DNA of 64,000 nt from Bdellovibrionales bacterium Ga0074139 (GCA_001464795.1 LNEB01000003.1:62001-126000); one strand, 5' to 3'. Positions 34,033 through 44,180 are shown, numbered from the stretch's first letter. Made by a program: numbers and translations. The notes: a model not told the origin generated them from the letters alone.

Positions 34033-35553
34033 GTGAGTGCGTCGAGTGAAATCAAAAAAGAGCTCTACTCTCGCATCAAAGAGGAAGTCAGTGTTAAGCA
34101 AGCTTTAGCCGAAGACTCTGAACTTAAGTCTTTAGATCTTGCGATGGGGCGATTTTATAAACGCAAGTGGTCCCTGACATCGGAATCCCTTTTAAATAAA
34201 AGAATCATTCAGTCTGAATTGGTGTTTTGGGGAGATTTTCACGGCGTGAGGCAATTTCAACGCTCCGTTCTGCGCTGGTTGGAATTATTAAAACCCTTCG
34301 CAGATGGAAACTTTGTTCTTGCTCTCGAGTGTTTGCCAAGTTCTTGCCAAAAGTGGGTGGATTTGTTTGTAGCTCGGCAAATTTCAGAAAGTGAATTTTT
34401 AAACCAAGTGAAATGGAAAAAATCCTGGGGATTTCCTTGGGAGCATTATCAGCCGCTCTTTCATTTAGCACAAATTTATAAATTTAAAATTTGTGCGCTT
34501 AATCAACCCGGTTTGAAAACCAAAATGCTGAGCCGTGAGGCTTGGGCCCTTAAGCAGATTAAGAAAATAAAGACACAAAATTCAAAAGCCAAAATTTGGG
34601 TCTTGTATGGGGAATTTCATTTGCTACCTCAGCGTTTTCAAAAAATTTTTAAAAGTTTTCAGGCCCTTTATATTTTTCAAAATTCTGATGTTCTGTATTT
34701 CAAAAATAAGACTCAACGTGGTTTGGGTAGCAGCCGGGTAATGAAGCTGAATGAATCTAATTTTTGCTTGCAATCGGTGGCACCGTGGATCAAGTGGCAG
34801 TCCTATCTTTATTTTCTCGATACCCATGAAAATAATGAAGTGGAAGAGGGTCTTGATGTGTCTGAACATGTGGCAGCTCTAGCCAGCACTTTAGCGCAAG
34901 AGTTCGATTGGCGTCTCAACAAAAATGAAATTCATACGTTTTCTTCAGATGACTCGGCCCTCTGGCAAAAATTGAAAACCACTGAGCCCATTTTTGAAAA
35001 ATTTGTTCAGGAAGGTATTAGTTTTGTCGTGAAAGATTTTGGCTGGTCTTACCTTTCCAGATTAACAGCCAACGAAGTGGGAAGTCTGGCTTTCATGATC
35101 GTTTGGTTTCAAAATGTAAAATTCATGGGATGGCCAGCCCCTCAAAAAAAATGGGACCTTAAAAATTGGCAGCATCTACTGTGGGTGCTCAGTTTTTGTT
35201 ATTTTGGCTCAAAAGTTTTAAATCCCCACAGAAAAACTCCTGAACTTTCAGAAATCCACCGGATGTCAAAGTCCTCTCAGCAGCCCTTTGAAAGGCAAGC
35301 CGCACGCATTGTCATTCACTACCTTTTACAACAAAACATGAGTCGGTTTGAAAATGTTTTTGAAAGCACTCCATCGGACCGAATCCGTTTTCAGGCTTTG
35401 CTATGGCTGGCGGGGCTAACGGGCGAGAGAATTTTTCAAGCTTACGTCGATAAGAAGATTAATTTAACAACTTTAAAAGGTTTTTTAACAAAAAACCCGA
35501 GTAACCCGCACTTTCATGAAGTTCTAAAAAGCCTGGATGAGGTTTTGACTTAG
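34033..35553 (+). CDS. ChaN-like (DUF399) protein with extra C-terminal domain
   Basis: 506 residues, GTG start. Residues 50-220 resemble the ChaN/haem-binding-uptake family: ELVFWGDFHGVRQFQ (GExH-like site as G-D-F-H), FVLALECLPSS, WGFPWEHYQPLFHLAQ and IWVLYGEFHLLPQ. ChaN is usually under 300 residues and a lipoprotein; this one has no signal peptide and about 280 further residues, helical, of unknown type. Its role is therefore open. Its stop overlaps the HU stop. Confidence 0.72.
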   Translation: MSASSEIKKELYSRIKEEVSVKQALAEDSELKSLDLAMGRFYKRKWSLTSESLLNKRIIQSELVFWGDFHGVRQFQRSVLRWLELLKPFADGNFVLALECLPSSCQKWVDLFVARQISESEFLNQVKWKKSWGFPWEHYQPLFHLAQIYKFKICALNQPGLKTKMLSREAWALKQIKKIKTQNSKAKIWVLYGEFHLLPQRFQKIFKSFQALYIFQNSDVLYFKNKTQRGLGSSRVMKLNESNFCLQSVAPWIKWQSYLYFLDTHENNEVEEGLDVSEHVAALASTLAQEFDWRLNKNEIHTFSSDDSALWQKLKTTEPIFEKFVQEGISFVVKDFGWSYLSRLTANEVGSLAFMIVWFQNVKFMGWPAPQKKWDLKNWQHLLWVLSFCYFGSKVLNPHRKTPELSEIHRMSKSSQQPFERQAARIVIHYLLQQNMSRFENVFESTPSDRIRFQALLWLAGLTGERIFQAYVDKKINLTTLKGFLTKNPSNPHFHEVLKSLDEVLT

Positions 35554-35834
35554 TTGGATTTTTTAGAAACGCGCGTGCGAAATTCTTTACCGGGTTTAAA
35601 GCGGGGAATGGGCATGGCAGGAATCTGGGCGAATTCGCCGGTTTTTGGGTTTCGGCCTGGGCGCGGTTTACGTTGTGTTCGAGTGAAAGAACCAAAACCG
35701 ACAAGTTTAACTTCTTCGCCTTTTGAGACAGTTTTTTGAATTAAATCCAGAGTGGCATCCAGAACGTTTTCGGTTTGATTTTTTGAAATTTTCAACTGTG
35801 CAGATAATTTTTCTATAAACTCAGCTTTATTCAT
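35550..35834 (-). CDS. HU-family DNA-binding protein
   Basis: 94 residues with the complete HU/IHF pattern: MNKAEFIEKLSAQ, LVGFGSF, the DNA-clasping arm RKPRPGRNPKTGEF (with P at the intercalating position) and PRFKPGKEFRTRV. Shapes the nucleoid and assists recombination and replication. Upstream is a 216-bp gap shared with a divergent gene; TTGACC with a poor -10 is the only promoter-like signal I see for hup. Confidence 0.94.
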   Translation of the reverse strand: MNKAEFIEKLSAQLKISKNQTENVLDATLDLIQKTVSKGEEVKLVGFGSFTRTQRKPRPGRNPKTGEFAQIPAMPIPRFKPGKEFRTRVSKKSN

Positions 35835-36050
35835 ACTTCAGATGCACCCTTGCTTGATTGAGAATCAAAAACTAATGTTCAGGTCTGAAGGGGTCAAGAG
35901 CGAAGTCAGGAATGACATGTGCGGCAAATCACTAAAAAAAACTTGAACTTTCCAAGCCCTGACTTCAGTCCAGATAAAGTCCAAATATGAGACATTAAAT
36001 ATTGCTTTTCAGGTCTTCATCTGAAGTTCAAAACTGCCGAATAGAATCCT

Positions 36051-36704
36051 GTGAGAAGTCAAAAAAACTGGTTGTTTATTTCATATTGTTTGATCTTGGT
36101 GACCGGCCTTGTGTGGTCGCTTGGATTATTTCAAACTTATTTTGCTTCAAGACCTGAAGCTCTTTTTGAAATGGAGCAACTCAAATCACAACTGGTGCAA
36201 ACTCAAAGAGAAAAAAAATTACTTGGTTACCAATTCGAAGATTTTAGACAAAATGCAGCCCTTCATTGGCCAGAGGCAAGAAAAAAAGACTACCGCTGGC
36301 CTGCGAGCACTCAGCTTGACCTGTCTTCAACCCAATATGAAAAGGGCCGGGAGCTTTTTAAGAAAGCTCAGTGGGATGCGGCTTATCAAATCTTTGATTT
36401 GCTGATCACAGAATACCCTTATTCAAAATGGATCACAGAGAGCTATTACTACCGTTGTGAGGTCTTATTTCAAGTCAGAGATTTTAAAAAATTCACCAGT
36501 TGTGCTTCCGAAATGGTAGAGCTTTTTCCAGAGAACACTTTAACCGGGTTTCAAGTTTTAAGGCTGGCTCAGTCTCATGAAATTCACGGTCAGAACGCTG
36601 AAGCGCTTGAGCTTTATCGTTTGGTTGAGAATCAATTTCGCAATGAGTCCGTTTTGAGTGAACAATCTGCACAGGCCATATCAAGACTGCGAGGGGCCTA
36701 TTGA
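36051..36704 (+). CDS. membrane-anchored TPR protein
   Basis: 217 residues, GTG start. A single N-terminal membrane helix (LFISYCLILVTGLVWSLGLF) is followed by a short coiled coil (EMEQLKSQLVQTQREKKL) and TPR-like repeats (YEKGRELFKKAQWDAAYQIFD; LRLAQSHEIHGQNAEALELYR). The layout resembles CpoB/YbgF-type envelope proteins. It forms a pair with the next gene (TTGA overlap), so an envelope-associated complex is plausible. Confidence 0.75.
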   Translation: MRSQKNWLFISYCLILVTGLVWSLGLFQTYFASRPEALFEMEQLKSQLVQTQREKKLLGYQFEDFRQNAALHWPEARKKDYRWPASTQLDLSSTQYEKGRELFKKAQWDAAYQIFDLLITEYPYSKWITESYYYRCEVLFQVRDFKKFTSCASEMVELFPENTLTGFQVLRLAQSHEIHGQNAEALELYRLVENQFRNESVLSEQSAQAISRLRGAY

Positions 36705-37333
36705 AATGGCTCTCTGCCTTTTTTTTCTTAATGGCATCCACTGGTGAATTACGAGTTAAAGCCAGCTCTGATCATTTAGCTTCATTATTTTGTAAAGATT
36801 CAGTGGTTCAACCACAAAATTTAGTCGATGGCTGTATTTGGATAAGATCCAAAAAAAAGGAATCTGTACAAACTTTGCATGCCAAAGCAGAAAGTTCTGA
36901 GTCCCAATTCCACATCGAGTATCAAAGTGGACGAATTTATTTTACGAACCACTCTGGAAATTTAAAATTGACTTTGCGTGATGGTCGCCTGATCACCGTG
37001 CCAGCGGGGTTTTCCGTTTGGGTGGGGGAAATTCAGGAAAATAAAAAAAATCAAGTGGGCATGATTGAACCCATCGATGTAAAAAATCATATTTCAAAAC
37101 TGGCTTCTGTTTGGGAAGAATCGGCCTCTGCTTTAAAAGCCGAAATGAAACCCTTAATTGAGCGTTGGGGAAAAACCCATGAATTAGCAGCTCAGTACTA
37201 CGAAAGTCTAGTGAGCCGAAAGATTGCAAGCATCGAAGATGCCAAACGAAAAGAACAGAACCGGATTTTAAATCAACAGCTTCAACGGCAAAAAAATCAA
37301 AAGCTATTATTCGATCGCGTATTTAATCGCTAA
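36701..37333 (+). CDS. secreted protein with FecR-like region
   Basis: 210 residues from TTG at 36701, overlapping the upstream stop by 4 nt. Signal peptide (WLSAFFFLMAS). The middle (SQFHIEYQSGRIYFTNHSG... LRDGRLITVPAGFSVWVG) has the alternating-strand look of a FecR domain; the C-terminus is a basic helix (AKRKEQNRILNQQLQRQKNQKL). Probably acts with the TPR membrane protein in the periplasm. Family call is tentative. Confidence 0.65.
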   Translation: MKWLSAFFFLMASTGELRVKASSDHLASLFCKDSVVQPQNLVDGCIWIRSKKKESVQTLHAKAESSESQFHIEYQSGRIYFTNHSGNLKLTLRDGRLITVPAGFSVWVGEIQENKKNQVGMIEPIDVKNHISKLASVWEESASALKAEMKPLIERWGKTHELAAQYYESLVSRKIASIEDAKRKEQNRILNQQLQRQKNQKLLFDRVFNR

Positions 37334-37422
37334 AGCAAGTCTTCGGTCTTGTGCGCCTATCAAAATGAGACAATCCACCGTCATATCGTGATACTCTGAA
37401 GATGTTTCAAGGAGTGTTCATT

Positions 37423-39096
37423 ATGTCGGTATCAGGGACAGATCGAGTACGTCAAAATCAACGCCTCACAGAGGCTCGCGAAGAAGCTGAAGAGCGGGAA
37501 GCTCAGGTTTTAAAGCGTAAAAATGAACAGTTGAAAAGAGCTGAGCAAAGGCATCAGCGTGAAATTTCAAAACTCAATGATGCGTATCGAACACAACTCT
37601 CAAGTCTTAGAGAAAAACAAATGGAAACCTTGGCCAGCCGGGAATCGGGCCACCAAGAAAAAACAGAGAGTTTAAGAAATCAATATCAAACTCAATTGCA
37701 AAAAAAGTATGAGGCAGGGGCTTCAGAAAAATCTCAAATTCGTGAGACCTATGAATCCCAAATCGCAAAGCAAAAAGAAACAGCCGAACTGCAAAAAGAT
37801 AATTTAAAAACAAAACAGCAAATTGAGCTCTCCACTCGAGATCAAAAGCTTTCTGAAATCGCGGAGAGATCTCAAGATAAAATGCGTGAAGCCATTCAAA
37901 ATAGTTCAAGACGATTAAAAGAAGCGCACGAAAGAGAAAGCTCGGCTGTACGTGAAGGTCGAGAAAAGCAAATCAGAGACTCAGAATTAGAAAAAATTCG
38001 CACCCGTGACAATTTCAAAGGGCAAATTGATGATGTGAAAAAGCAGTCTGATTACAAAGAGGCCTCTTGGCGAGAAAAATACAACAGCTTGTACAATCAG
38101 GTTTATGATCCTGAAAATGAATCAGGGCCCACTAGGTCGCAGATGCTACAAGCAGAACTGCAAAACATCGAAAATCGCTATGGTAAAAAATATGAAGACC
38201 GTGTTAACCAATTAGAATCCAGTCGAGCTGCGTTTGAAGACACTGTTTCGGACCGAGTGAATAATCAAGTGAAGTCCAAAGACACAAAAATTTCAAGCTT
38301 GCAGACAAGACTAAATCAGCAAGAGGTCAACAATCGAAGGTTAAGAGCCTTAGAAGCTAAAAATATTCAAGGTTCTTACGAGAATAAAATTCAAGATCTC
38401 GAAGGTCAACGCAGTGAAATTCAAGAGCTCATGAGTGAATTAAATGCAGACCGCATAGGAAAGATGAAAGACCAAAATGACACGGTCCTTCGCCGAGCAA
38501 GCCTTGATAGCAGGTCTAAGTCACAGATCGAAAAAGCAAAATATCAAGAGCATGTAGCGGGCCTAGAGCTTATGCAGCAAAACAATTTGGACCGAGTTAC
38601 AAACCAGGCAGAGACTCGGGTAGAAAAGATCAAACGGGTCACAGATCAGACAACGCAAAAACTGTCAGAGTACTTTACGGACTCCATTGATATGAACCGT
38701 GAAAGTTTTGATAAAAAAATTGTGGATCAAAGAGAAAAAAATATTCAATTGCAAAGTCAGAATCAAAGAATGATGAGCGAAAAATTTCGTAAACTTGAAA
38801 AATCCTTCACATCAAAATTGGATTCAGCCATTGAGCAATATGAATCTAAGCTTCAGCAGATGAAAGATACCCACGAAAAAGAAATTAGAAACCTGAAAGC
38901 TCAGGAAAAGATGCGACTTCAGGACCGAGAAAAGGGACTGATCACTGAAAAAGAAAGTGTCGAGATGAAGTACGAATCTAAGCTTTCTATGGTTCAAGAC
39001 CAGCATCAAGAGCAACTCAGCCAGATTCAAAAAAGACATCAAGAAGAGATGCGAGATTTGGCCGTTAAAATGAACCAGTATAACAGGAAAGCCTAA
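37423..39096 (+). CDS. 557-residue coiled-coil protein
   Basis: Almost the whole protein is Arg/Glu/Gln/Lys-rich heptad repeat (AEEREAQVLKRKNEQLKRAEQ; HEKEIRNLKAQEKMRLQDREK). No cysteine, signal peptide or membrane helix. Start is the ATG at 37423, after AAGGAG; a frame from 37402 adds seven residues. Predicted to form a long rod of perhaps 70-80 nm if unbroken. Six bases before the pyruvate kinase gene, same direction. Function unknown; filament, polar scaffold or cytoskeletal roles are open. Confidence 0.78.
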   Translation: MSVSGTDRVRQNQRLTEAREEAEEREAQVLKRKNEQLKRAEQRHQREISKLNDAYRTQLSSLREKQMETLASRESGHQEKTESLRNQYQTQLQKKYEAGASEKSQIRETYESQIAKQKETAELQKDNLKTKQQIELSTRDQKLSEIAERSQDKMREAIQNSSRRLKEAHERESSAVREGREKQIRDSELEKIRTRDNFKGQIDDVKKQSDYKEASWREKYNSLYNQVYDPENESGPTRSQMLQAELQNIENRYGKKYEDRVNQLESSRAAFEDTVSDRVNNQVKSKDTKISSLQTRLNQQEVNNRRLRALEAKNIQGSYENKIQDLEGQRSEIQELMSELNADRIGKMKDQNDTVLRRASLDSRSKSQIEKAKYQEHVAGLELMQQNNLDRVTNQAETRVEKIKRVTDQTTQKLSEYFTDSIDMNRESFDKKIVDQREKNIQLQSQNQRMMSEKFRKLEKSFTSKLDSAIEQYESKLQQMKDTHEKEIRNLKAQEKMRLQDREKGLITEKESVEMKYESKLSMVQDQHQEQLSQIQKRHQEEMRDLAVKMNQYNRKA

Positions 39097-39101
39097 CCAC
39101 C

Positions 39102-40586
39102 ATGCTTGCAGAACGCCGTGCTAAAATTGTTGCCACCATAGGCCCCGCTACGTCTTCACCGGAGGCTTTGGAAAAAGCCATTAAAGCTGGTATGAACGTG
39201 GCCAGGCTTAATTTTTCTCACGGGAAACATGAAGAGCATCTGAAGGTTTTAAAAACCATTCGCGAACTTTCTATGAAGCTGCAGGCGCCAGTCAGTATTT
39301 TACAAGATCTTCAGGGCCCCAAAGTTCGTGTGGGTCGTTTTAAAAATGGCTCCATTGAAATCAAGCCGGGCGAGGTTGTGACTGTCACCATCGAAGACGT
39401 GCAAGGGGATGTGGGGCTGATTCCTAGCGATTTTAAAGAATTGATTTTGGTTGCAAAACCAGGGATTCGAATTTTATTAGATGATGGGCTCATGGAGCTT
39501 GAAGTTCTAGAATCTGGAGAAAAAGATCTAAAGGCCAAAGTTATTTACGGTGGATTGTTAAAAGACCGAAAAGGAATGAATTTACCAGGGGTTCCTTTGC
39601 CGGTGGATTGTTTGACCGAAAAAGATTTAAAAGATCTAGAATTTGGCATTGAAAATAAAGTTGATTACGTGGCCTTAAGTTTTGTTAGACGGGGTCAAGA
39701 CATTCGAATTTTGCGGGAAATGTTGGAAGCCAAAGGCAGTGACGCCCGCATTGTGGCAAAAATTGAGATGATGGAAGCTTTGGATAACCTTGAAGAAATC
39801 ATAAGACTTAGTGATGCTGTTATGGTGGCCCGTGGGGACTTGGCTGTTGAAGTGGGATCCTCAAGACTTCCAGGGTTTCAGAAAAAAATTATTAAATTAT
39901 CCAATCAGATGCAAAAACCAGTGATCACAGCGACTCAAATGCTAGATTCCATGGTGGAAAATCCAAGGCCCACCAGGGCTGAAATCACAGATGTGGCCAA
40001 TGCTGTACTGGATGGATCCGATGGCTTGATGTTAAGTGCAGAAAGTGCTAGCGGGCATTACCCTTTTATTTGTATCAGAACCATGCACGAAATCATCACC
40101 GAGGTGGAAAAATCAGAGGAGAGGTATAATAAAATCTCCATGGAGCATGAGTTCTTAAGTATTCCTTCAGCCATTGGTGCCAGTGCCTGTTTGTCTGCTA
40201 TGAAGCTGAATGCAAAAGCTATTGTTTGTCTGACAACATCTGGAAAAACGGCCAATATCATTACAAGTTTTAGGCCTCAGGCTAAAGTGATTGCCGTGAC
40301 AGACCGGATCGATGTGTTGAACCGCTTAGAGCTTATTTGGGGCATTCAAACATTTTTGATTCAAACGTATAAAAATATGGAAGACATTTTAGTGCAAGTG
40401 GACAGGTTTATGGTCAACTATGGTTTAGCCAGAACGGGTGATCGAATTATTTTAACGCTGGGTCAACCCATCGAAGTGGGCTCTAAAACCAATGCTTTAT
40501 TTGTGCATATCGTGGGTGCTGAGAAAGATATGAAACTTGTTGATTCAGAGCTTCCACTGAGATGTCAGAAGCTTCCCATCATTTAG
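39102..40586 (+). CDS. pyk: pyruvate kinase
   Basis: 494 residues, normal length. AKIVATIGPATSS and MNVARLNFSHG at the N-terminus; LQDLQGPKVRVG; metal/substrate site IVAKIEMMEAL and VMVARGDLAVE; TATQMLDSMVENPRPTRAE. Converts phosphoenolpyruvate and ADP to pyruvate and ATP. Convergent with the following small gene, one base between stops. Confidence 0.97.
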   Translation: MLAERRAKIVATIGPATSSPEALEKAIKAGMNVARLNFSHGKHEEHLKVLKTIRELSMKLQAPVSILQDLQGPKVRVGRFKNGSIEIKPGEVVTVTIEDVQGDVGLIPSDFKELILVAKPGIRILLDDGLMELEVLESGEKDLKAKVIYGGLLKDRKGMNLPGVPLPVDCLTEKDLKDLEFGIENKVDYVALSFVRRGQDIRILREMLEAKGSDARIVAKIEMMEALDNLEEIIRLSDAVMVARGDLAVEVGSSRLPGFQKKIIKLSNQMQKPVITATQMLDSMVENPRPTRAEITDVANAVLDGSDGLMLSAESASGHYPFICIRTMHEIITEVEKSEERYNKISMEHEFLSIPSAIGASACLSAMKLNAKAIVCLTTSGKTANIITSFRPQAKVIAVTDRIDVLNRLELIWGIQTFLIQTYKNMEDILVQVDRFMVNYGLARTGDRIILTLGQPIEVGSKTNALFVHIVGAEKDMKLVDSELPLRCQKLPII

Positions 40587-40587
40587 T

Positions 40588-40887
40588 TTACCTTAAACAT
40601 TTTTTGAGATCCCATACAAAGCGCCAATTTTTAGCTATGGGTTCGAGATCTTCTAAGCTGCAAGTTACGAATACATTTTTATCTTGCATGGTTTTTTCTG
40701 AAACAAGCTTTTTTTCTACCAGTGGATTCATGTCTTCAGCACGAAAAACGTAACCTAGATCTCGCATGGAATCATTTTGCATTTCTGTGACATTAATTTT
40801 TCTAAAGCCTTTGTCATCAGGTGTAGTCTTTTTTGCATAAAAAACGGCTGCTTCTAAAAACTTAACTTCAGAATCTGAAAGGCTCAC
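40588..40887 (-). CDS. small hypothetical protein
   Basis: 99 residues, mixed helix and strand, no signal peptide and no family I recognise. It lies 6 bp downstream of the cyclic-nucleotide-binding gene, so it is probably co-transcribed. A shared set of hydrophobic and charged residues (DLGYVFRAEDM, NVFVTCSLEDLEPI) looks like a small folded protein. Confidence 0.65.
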   Translation of the reverse strand: MSLSDSEVKFLEAAVFYAKKTTPDDKGFRKINVTEMQNDSMRDLGYVFRAEDMNPLVEKKLVSEKTMQDKNVFVTCSLEDLEPIAKNWRFVWDLKKCLR

Positions 40888-40893
40888 TTTGTC

Positions 40894-41538
40894 TTACCAA
40901 TCCACAAATTTAATTAAAAACCCAGCGTTCATGTTAACAATTTTTTGTTGTCCTTCGCCGATGTCAGTGATCTCAAACATTTTTAAATCTTTAAGTGCTT
41001 GAAGTAAGCTTTGCATTTTATTCGTGGGCTCTTGAAAAATTTGAATGGTAAAGTTTCTTAAGCGATGTTGTGGAACTAAAAGATTTTCGCCTTCTTTTTG
41101 ACCAAACATAGTTCCTACCATATTAAGGATCGTTAAAAGTTTGTTAATGGTGTGAGGAGGAAATCTTTCAGCATCAGGATTGGCATTTTCTAAAAGTTTG
41201 ATTTTTTTATTGGCCTCACGAAGATTTTCATTCATGGTTTTCATGATGGCTTTGGTCCAAACGGGCAGGGCTTCCATTTGTTTTGTTAAACTATCATAGG
41301 GTAAAACAATCACTTCTGATTCTTTAATGGCTTTCACATTGGCAGACCTAGGCTTCATGTCAAAAATGGCCATTTCACCCACCATGCCACCGGGGCTTAG
41401 GCTGGCTAAGACGATTTCTGATGTGCCTTTGGTTTTAGTAATGGCAAGCTCTCCGGATTTTAAAATGTACATGGCATCAGGTGCATCACCTTCACGGAAT
41501 AAATAAGTATCTTTTGAAACTTTTTTGCCTTCAGCCAT
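40894..41538 (-). CDS. cyclic-nucleotide-binding-domain protein
   Basis: 214 residues. N-terminal cNMP fold: TYLFREGDAPDAMYILKSGELAI, SPGGMVGEMAIFDMKPRSANVKA (phosphate-binding cassette, with GEMAxxxxxxRSA) and VIVLPYDSLTKQM. The C-terminal half (HTINKLLTILNMVGTMF... MQSLLQALKDLKMFEI) is a winged-helix-like region but weak as HTH. Could be a Crp-type regulator or a cNMP-responsive effector. Start chosen at ATG 41538 (GGGG upstream); GTG 41550 is also possible. Confidence 0.82.
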   Translation of the reverse strand: MAEGKKVSKDTYLFREGDAPDAMYILKSGELAITKTKGTSEIVLASLSPGGMVGEMAIFDMKPRSANVKAIKESEVIVLPYDSLTKQMEALPVWTKAIMKTMNENLREANKKIKLLENANPDAERFPPHTINKLLTILNMVGTMFGQKEGENLLVPQHRLRNFTIQIFQEPTNKMQSLLQALKDLKMFEITDIGEGQQKIVNMNAGFLIKFVDW

Positions 41539-41634
41539 CACACACCCCACTGTTGAAACAAGACTATGTTCTCATAGAAGGTGAATGGCTGCTAGAAGGA
41601 TTGAATTTGTGGCTAGACCAAAGGTTTAAGATAA

Positions 41635-42291
41635 TTAAAATGTCATCATTTTGCAATGAGGAGAGATCGTCATTCGCCCTTCAGTGAGTTTCATGATTTT
41701 CTCTGGAGTCATGTCCGGTGCATATTCTAATAAAACAAAACCTTGAGGTGTAACATCAATAACACCTAAATCGCTAACGATGCGGTTCACGCAAGCTTTT
41801 CCAGTGAGGGGAAGTGTGCAAGCTTTTCGAAGTTTCGAATTTCCTTCTTTATCGGTGTGTTGCATGGCTACGATCACACGCTTGGCTCCGGCCACTAAAT
41901 CCATGGCGCCTCCCATGCCTTTCACCATTTTTCCAGGTACCATCCAGTTGGCAATATCACCTTTTTCATCCACTTCCATAGCGCCTAGAACTGTGAGGTC
42001 CACGTGTCCTCCACGAATCATAGCAAAACTGTCAGCACTGGAAAAATAAGAAGCGCCACTGGCTTCCGTGACTGTTTGTTTACCAGCATTGATCAGATCT
42101 GCATCTACTTCATTTTCCAAAGGGAACGGGCCAATTCCAAGTAAACCATTTTCACTTTGTAACATAACGTTTTTTTCAGGTGAGATGTAGTTGGCTACAA
42201 GTGTTGGAATTCCAATTCCTAAATTCACTACAAATCCGTCTTCCACTTCTTGAGAAATTCTTTTAGCTAGTTGTTCACGAGTGAGCGGCAT
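41635..42291 (-). CDS. scoB: 3-oxoacid CoA-transferase subunit B
   Basis: 218 residues, family I CoA transferase. VNLGIGIPTLVANYI, the catalytic glutamate loop LQSENGLLGIGPFP, and DLTVLGAMEVDEKGDIANWMVPGK are diagnostic of ScoB. With ScoA, moves CoA between succinyl-CoA and acetoacetate (ketone-body use). Follows scoA by 3 bp. Confidence 0.95.
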   Translation of the reverse strand: MPLTREQLAKRISQEVEDGFVVNLGIGIPTLVANYISPEKNVMLQSENGLLGIGPFPLENEVDADLINAGKQTVTEASGASYFSSADSFAMIRGGHVDLTVLGAMEVDEKGDIANWMVPGKMVKGMGGAMDLVAGAKRVIVAMQHTDKEGNSKLRKACTLPLTGKACVNRIVSDLGVIDVTPQGFVLLEYAPDMTPEKIMKLTEGRMTISPHCKMMTF

Positions 42292-42294
42292 AAA

Positions 42295-42996
42295 TCACGA
42301 ACCTTTCCGAACAGTTTTTTGCTCGATTCTTTTTTCATAGCCCTGACCTTGAAATATTTTTTGTACAAAAATTCCAGGAGTGTGGATTTGATCCGGTGGA
42401 AGCTGGCCGACTTCCACCAGTTCTTCTACTTCAGCCACTGTGATTTTACCGGCAGTGGCCACCATGGGATTAAAGTTTCTGGCTGTTTTTCGAAAAATAA
42501 GATTTCCGAATTTATCACCCTTCCAGGCTTTCACCAGTGCAAAATCCCCTTTGATACCTTTTTCTAAAATGTACTCTCGGCCGTCAAAAACTTTCACTTC
42601 TTTGCCTTCAGCCACTTTTGTACCCACACCTGTGGGAGTGTAAAAGCCAGGAATTCCTGCGCCACCGGCACGAATTCTTTCTGCTAATGTTCCTTGCGGG
42701 CAAAGTTCTACTTCAAGTTCGCCACTCATGAATTGTTTTTCAAAAGTGGCATTTTCGCCTACATAGGAGCTGATCATTTTTTTGATTTGTCTTGAATGCA
42801 GTAAAATTCCCAAACCAAAATCGTCAACGCCTGCATTGTTAGAAACACAAGTCAGCCCTTTCACTTTTAATTCTTTGAGGGCCGTAATACAATTCTCAGG
42901 AATTCCGCAAAGTCCAAAACCTCCAACGACTAATGTCATTCCGTCTTGAAGACCCACTAAAGCTTCTGTGGCATTTTTAACGACTTTTGATTTCAT
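42295..42996 (-). CDS. scoA: 3-oxoacid CoA-transferase subunit A
   Basis: 233 residues: [85 protein letters not shown] are the ScoA/AtoD blocks in order. Forms the acetoacetate-succinate CoA transferase with scoB. Middle gene of a thiolase-scoA-scoB operon, 11 bp after the thiolase. Confidence 0.95.
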   Translation of the reverse strand: MKSKVVKNATEALVGLQDGMTLVVGGFGLCGIPENCITALKELKVKGLTCVSNNAGVDDFGLGILLHSRQIKKMISSYVGENATFEKQFMSGELEVELCPQGTLAERIRAGGAGIPGFYTPTGVGTKVAEGKEVKVFDGREYILEKGIKGDFALVKAWKGDKFGNLIFRKTARNFNPMVATAGKITVAEVEELVEVGQLPPDQIHTPGIFVQKIFQGQGYEKRIEQKTVRKGS

Positions 42997-43007
42997 AATA
43001 TGACCCT

Positions 43008-44180
43008 TTAAATTTTTTCAATGATAAGAGCTACACCTTCGCCACCACCAATGCATAGGCTTGCACAACCGTATTTTTGATTGTGAGTTTGCATGGCATG
43101 AACCAATGTGGTCAGTATTCTAGCACCCGAAGCGCCGATCGGGTGACCGATGGCGATGGCTCCGCCGTGAACGTTAATTTTAGCCATGTCCAAATCCAAA
43201 GATTTTTGCGCTGCCATGGTCACATTGGCAAAAGCTTCGTTGATTTCCCATAGGCCAATTTCAGAGGCTTTTAAGTTGGCTGCAGATAAAGCATTTTTGA
43301 TGGCTCCCACGGGAGCTGTAGTGAACCACTTTGGATCTTGTGCAAAACATCCTTGGGAAACAATTCTTGCTAGAGGTTTAAGGCCTAAGGCTTTCGCTCT
43401 GGATTCACTCATCAGAACGTGAGCACTGGCTCCGTCATTAATTTTTGAGGCATTAGCTGCGGTGATGGTTCCTGCTTTATCAAAAGCGGGTTTAAGACCT
43501 GGCATTTTATCAAACTTTGCTTTTCCAGGCTCTTCATCTTTGGTCACAATCACTTTTTCTTTGCCTTCGATGGTGACATTTGCAATTTCGTTTGCGTACC
43601 CAGTGCTATCTAAAAACTTGTGAGCTTTTTTGTAGGAGTCCACAGCAAAAGCATCCTGCGCTTCCCTACTGAATTTATACTCAGCTGCACAAAGCTCAGC
43701 GGCATTTCCCATGTGCCAATTGTTATAAGGATCCCACAGACCATCTTTCAACATGGAGTCTGACATTTGTACATTTCCCATGCGATAACCTGCGCGGGAG
43801 TTTTCAAGTAGGTGAGGGGCTAGAGACATATTTTCTTGGCCACCGGCGATCACAGCATCCGTGTGACCAAGTCTAATGGCATCGGTGGCCAGCATCACAG
43901 CTTTTAAACCTGAGCCGCACACTTTGTTAATTGTTAAACAAGTTGTAGAATCTTGAAGGCCTGCAAAGATGGCGGCTTGCCTGGCGGGTGCTTGACCACT
44001 GCCAGCTGTTAAAACCTGTCCCATGATGACGTCTTTGATGTGTTCGGGTTTGGCGCCTGATTTTTCAAGAGCGGCTTTGATTGCGATCGCACCAAGTTTA
44101 GGTGCTGGAAGGCTTGATAGTGCACCTTGAAAGGATCCGACCGGTGTTCGAACAGAAGCAACAATGACCACATTTTCCAT
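43008..44180 (-). CDS. acetyl-CoA acetyltransferase (thiolase)
   Basis: 390 residues. Active-site nucleophile in [16 protein letters not shown], the His loop [17 protein letters not shown] and the C-terminal general-base Cys loop C-I-G-G-G-E-G. This is the biosynthetic/degradative AtoB-PhaA type. With scoA/scoB it links acetyl-CoA and acetoacetate, most likely for using acetoacetate or 3-hydroxybutyrate. Confidence 0.95.
   Translation of the reverse strand: MENVVIVASVRTPVGSFQGALSSLPAPKLGAIAIKAALEKSGAKPEHIKDVIMGQVLTAGSGQAPARQAAIFAGLQDSTTCLTINKVCGSGLKAVMLATDAIRLGHTDAVIAGGQENMSLAPHLLENSRAGYRMGNVQMSDSMLKDGLWDPYNNWHMGNAAELCAAEYKFSREAQDAFAVDSYKKAHKFLDSTGYANEIANVTIEGKEKVIVTKDEEPGKAKFDKMPGLKPAFDKAGTITAANASKINDGASAHVLMSESRAKALGLKPLARIVSQGCFAQDPKWFTTAPVGAIKNALSAANLKASEIGLWEINEAFANVTMAAQKSLDLDMAKINVHGGAIAIGHPIGASGARILTTLVHAMQTHNQKYGCASLCIGGGEGVALIIEKI

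Noticed and set aside
35835-36050. Several AGGTCTGAAG / CTTCAGAT-like words in the hup upstream gap
   Set aside because: They vary too much in spacing and orientation to be called an operator array.
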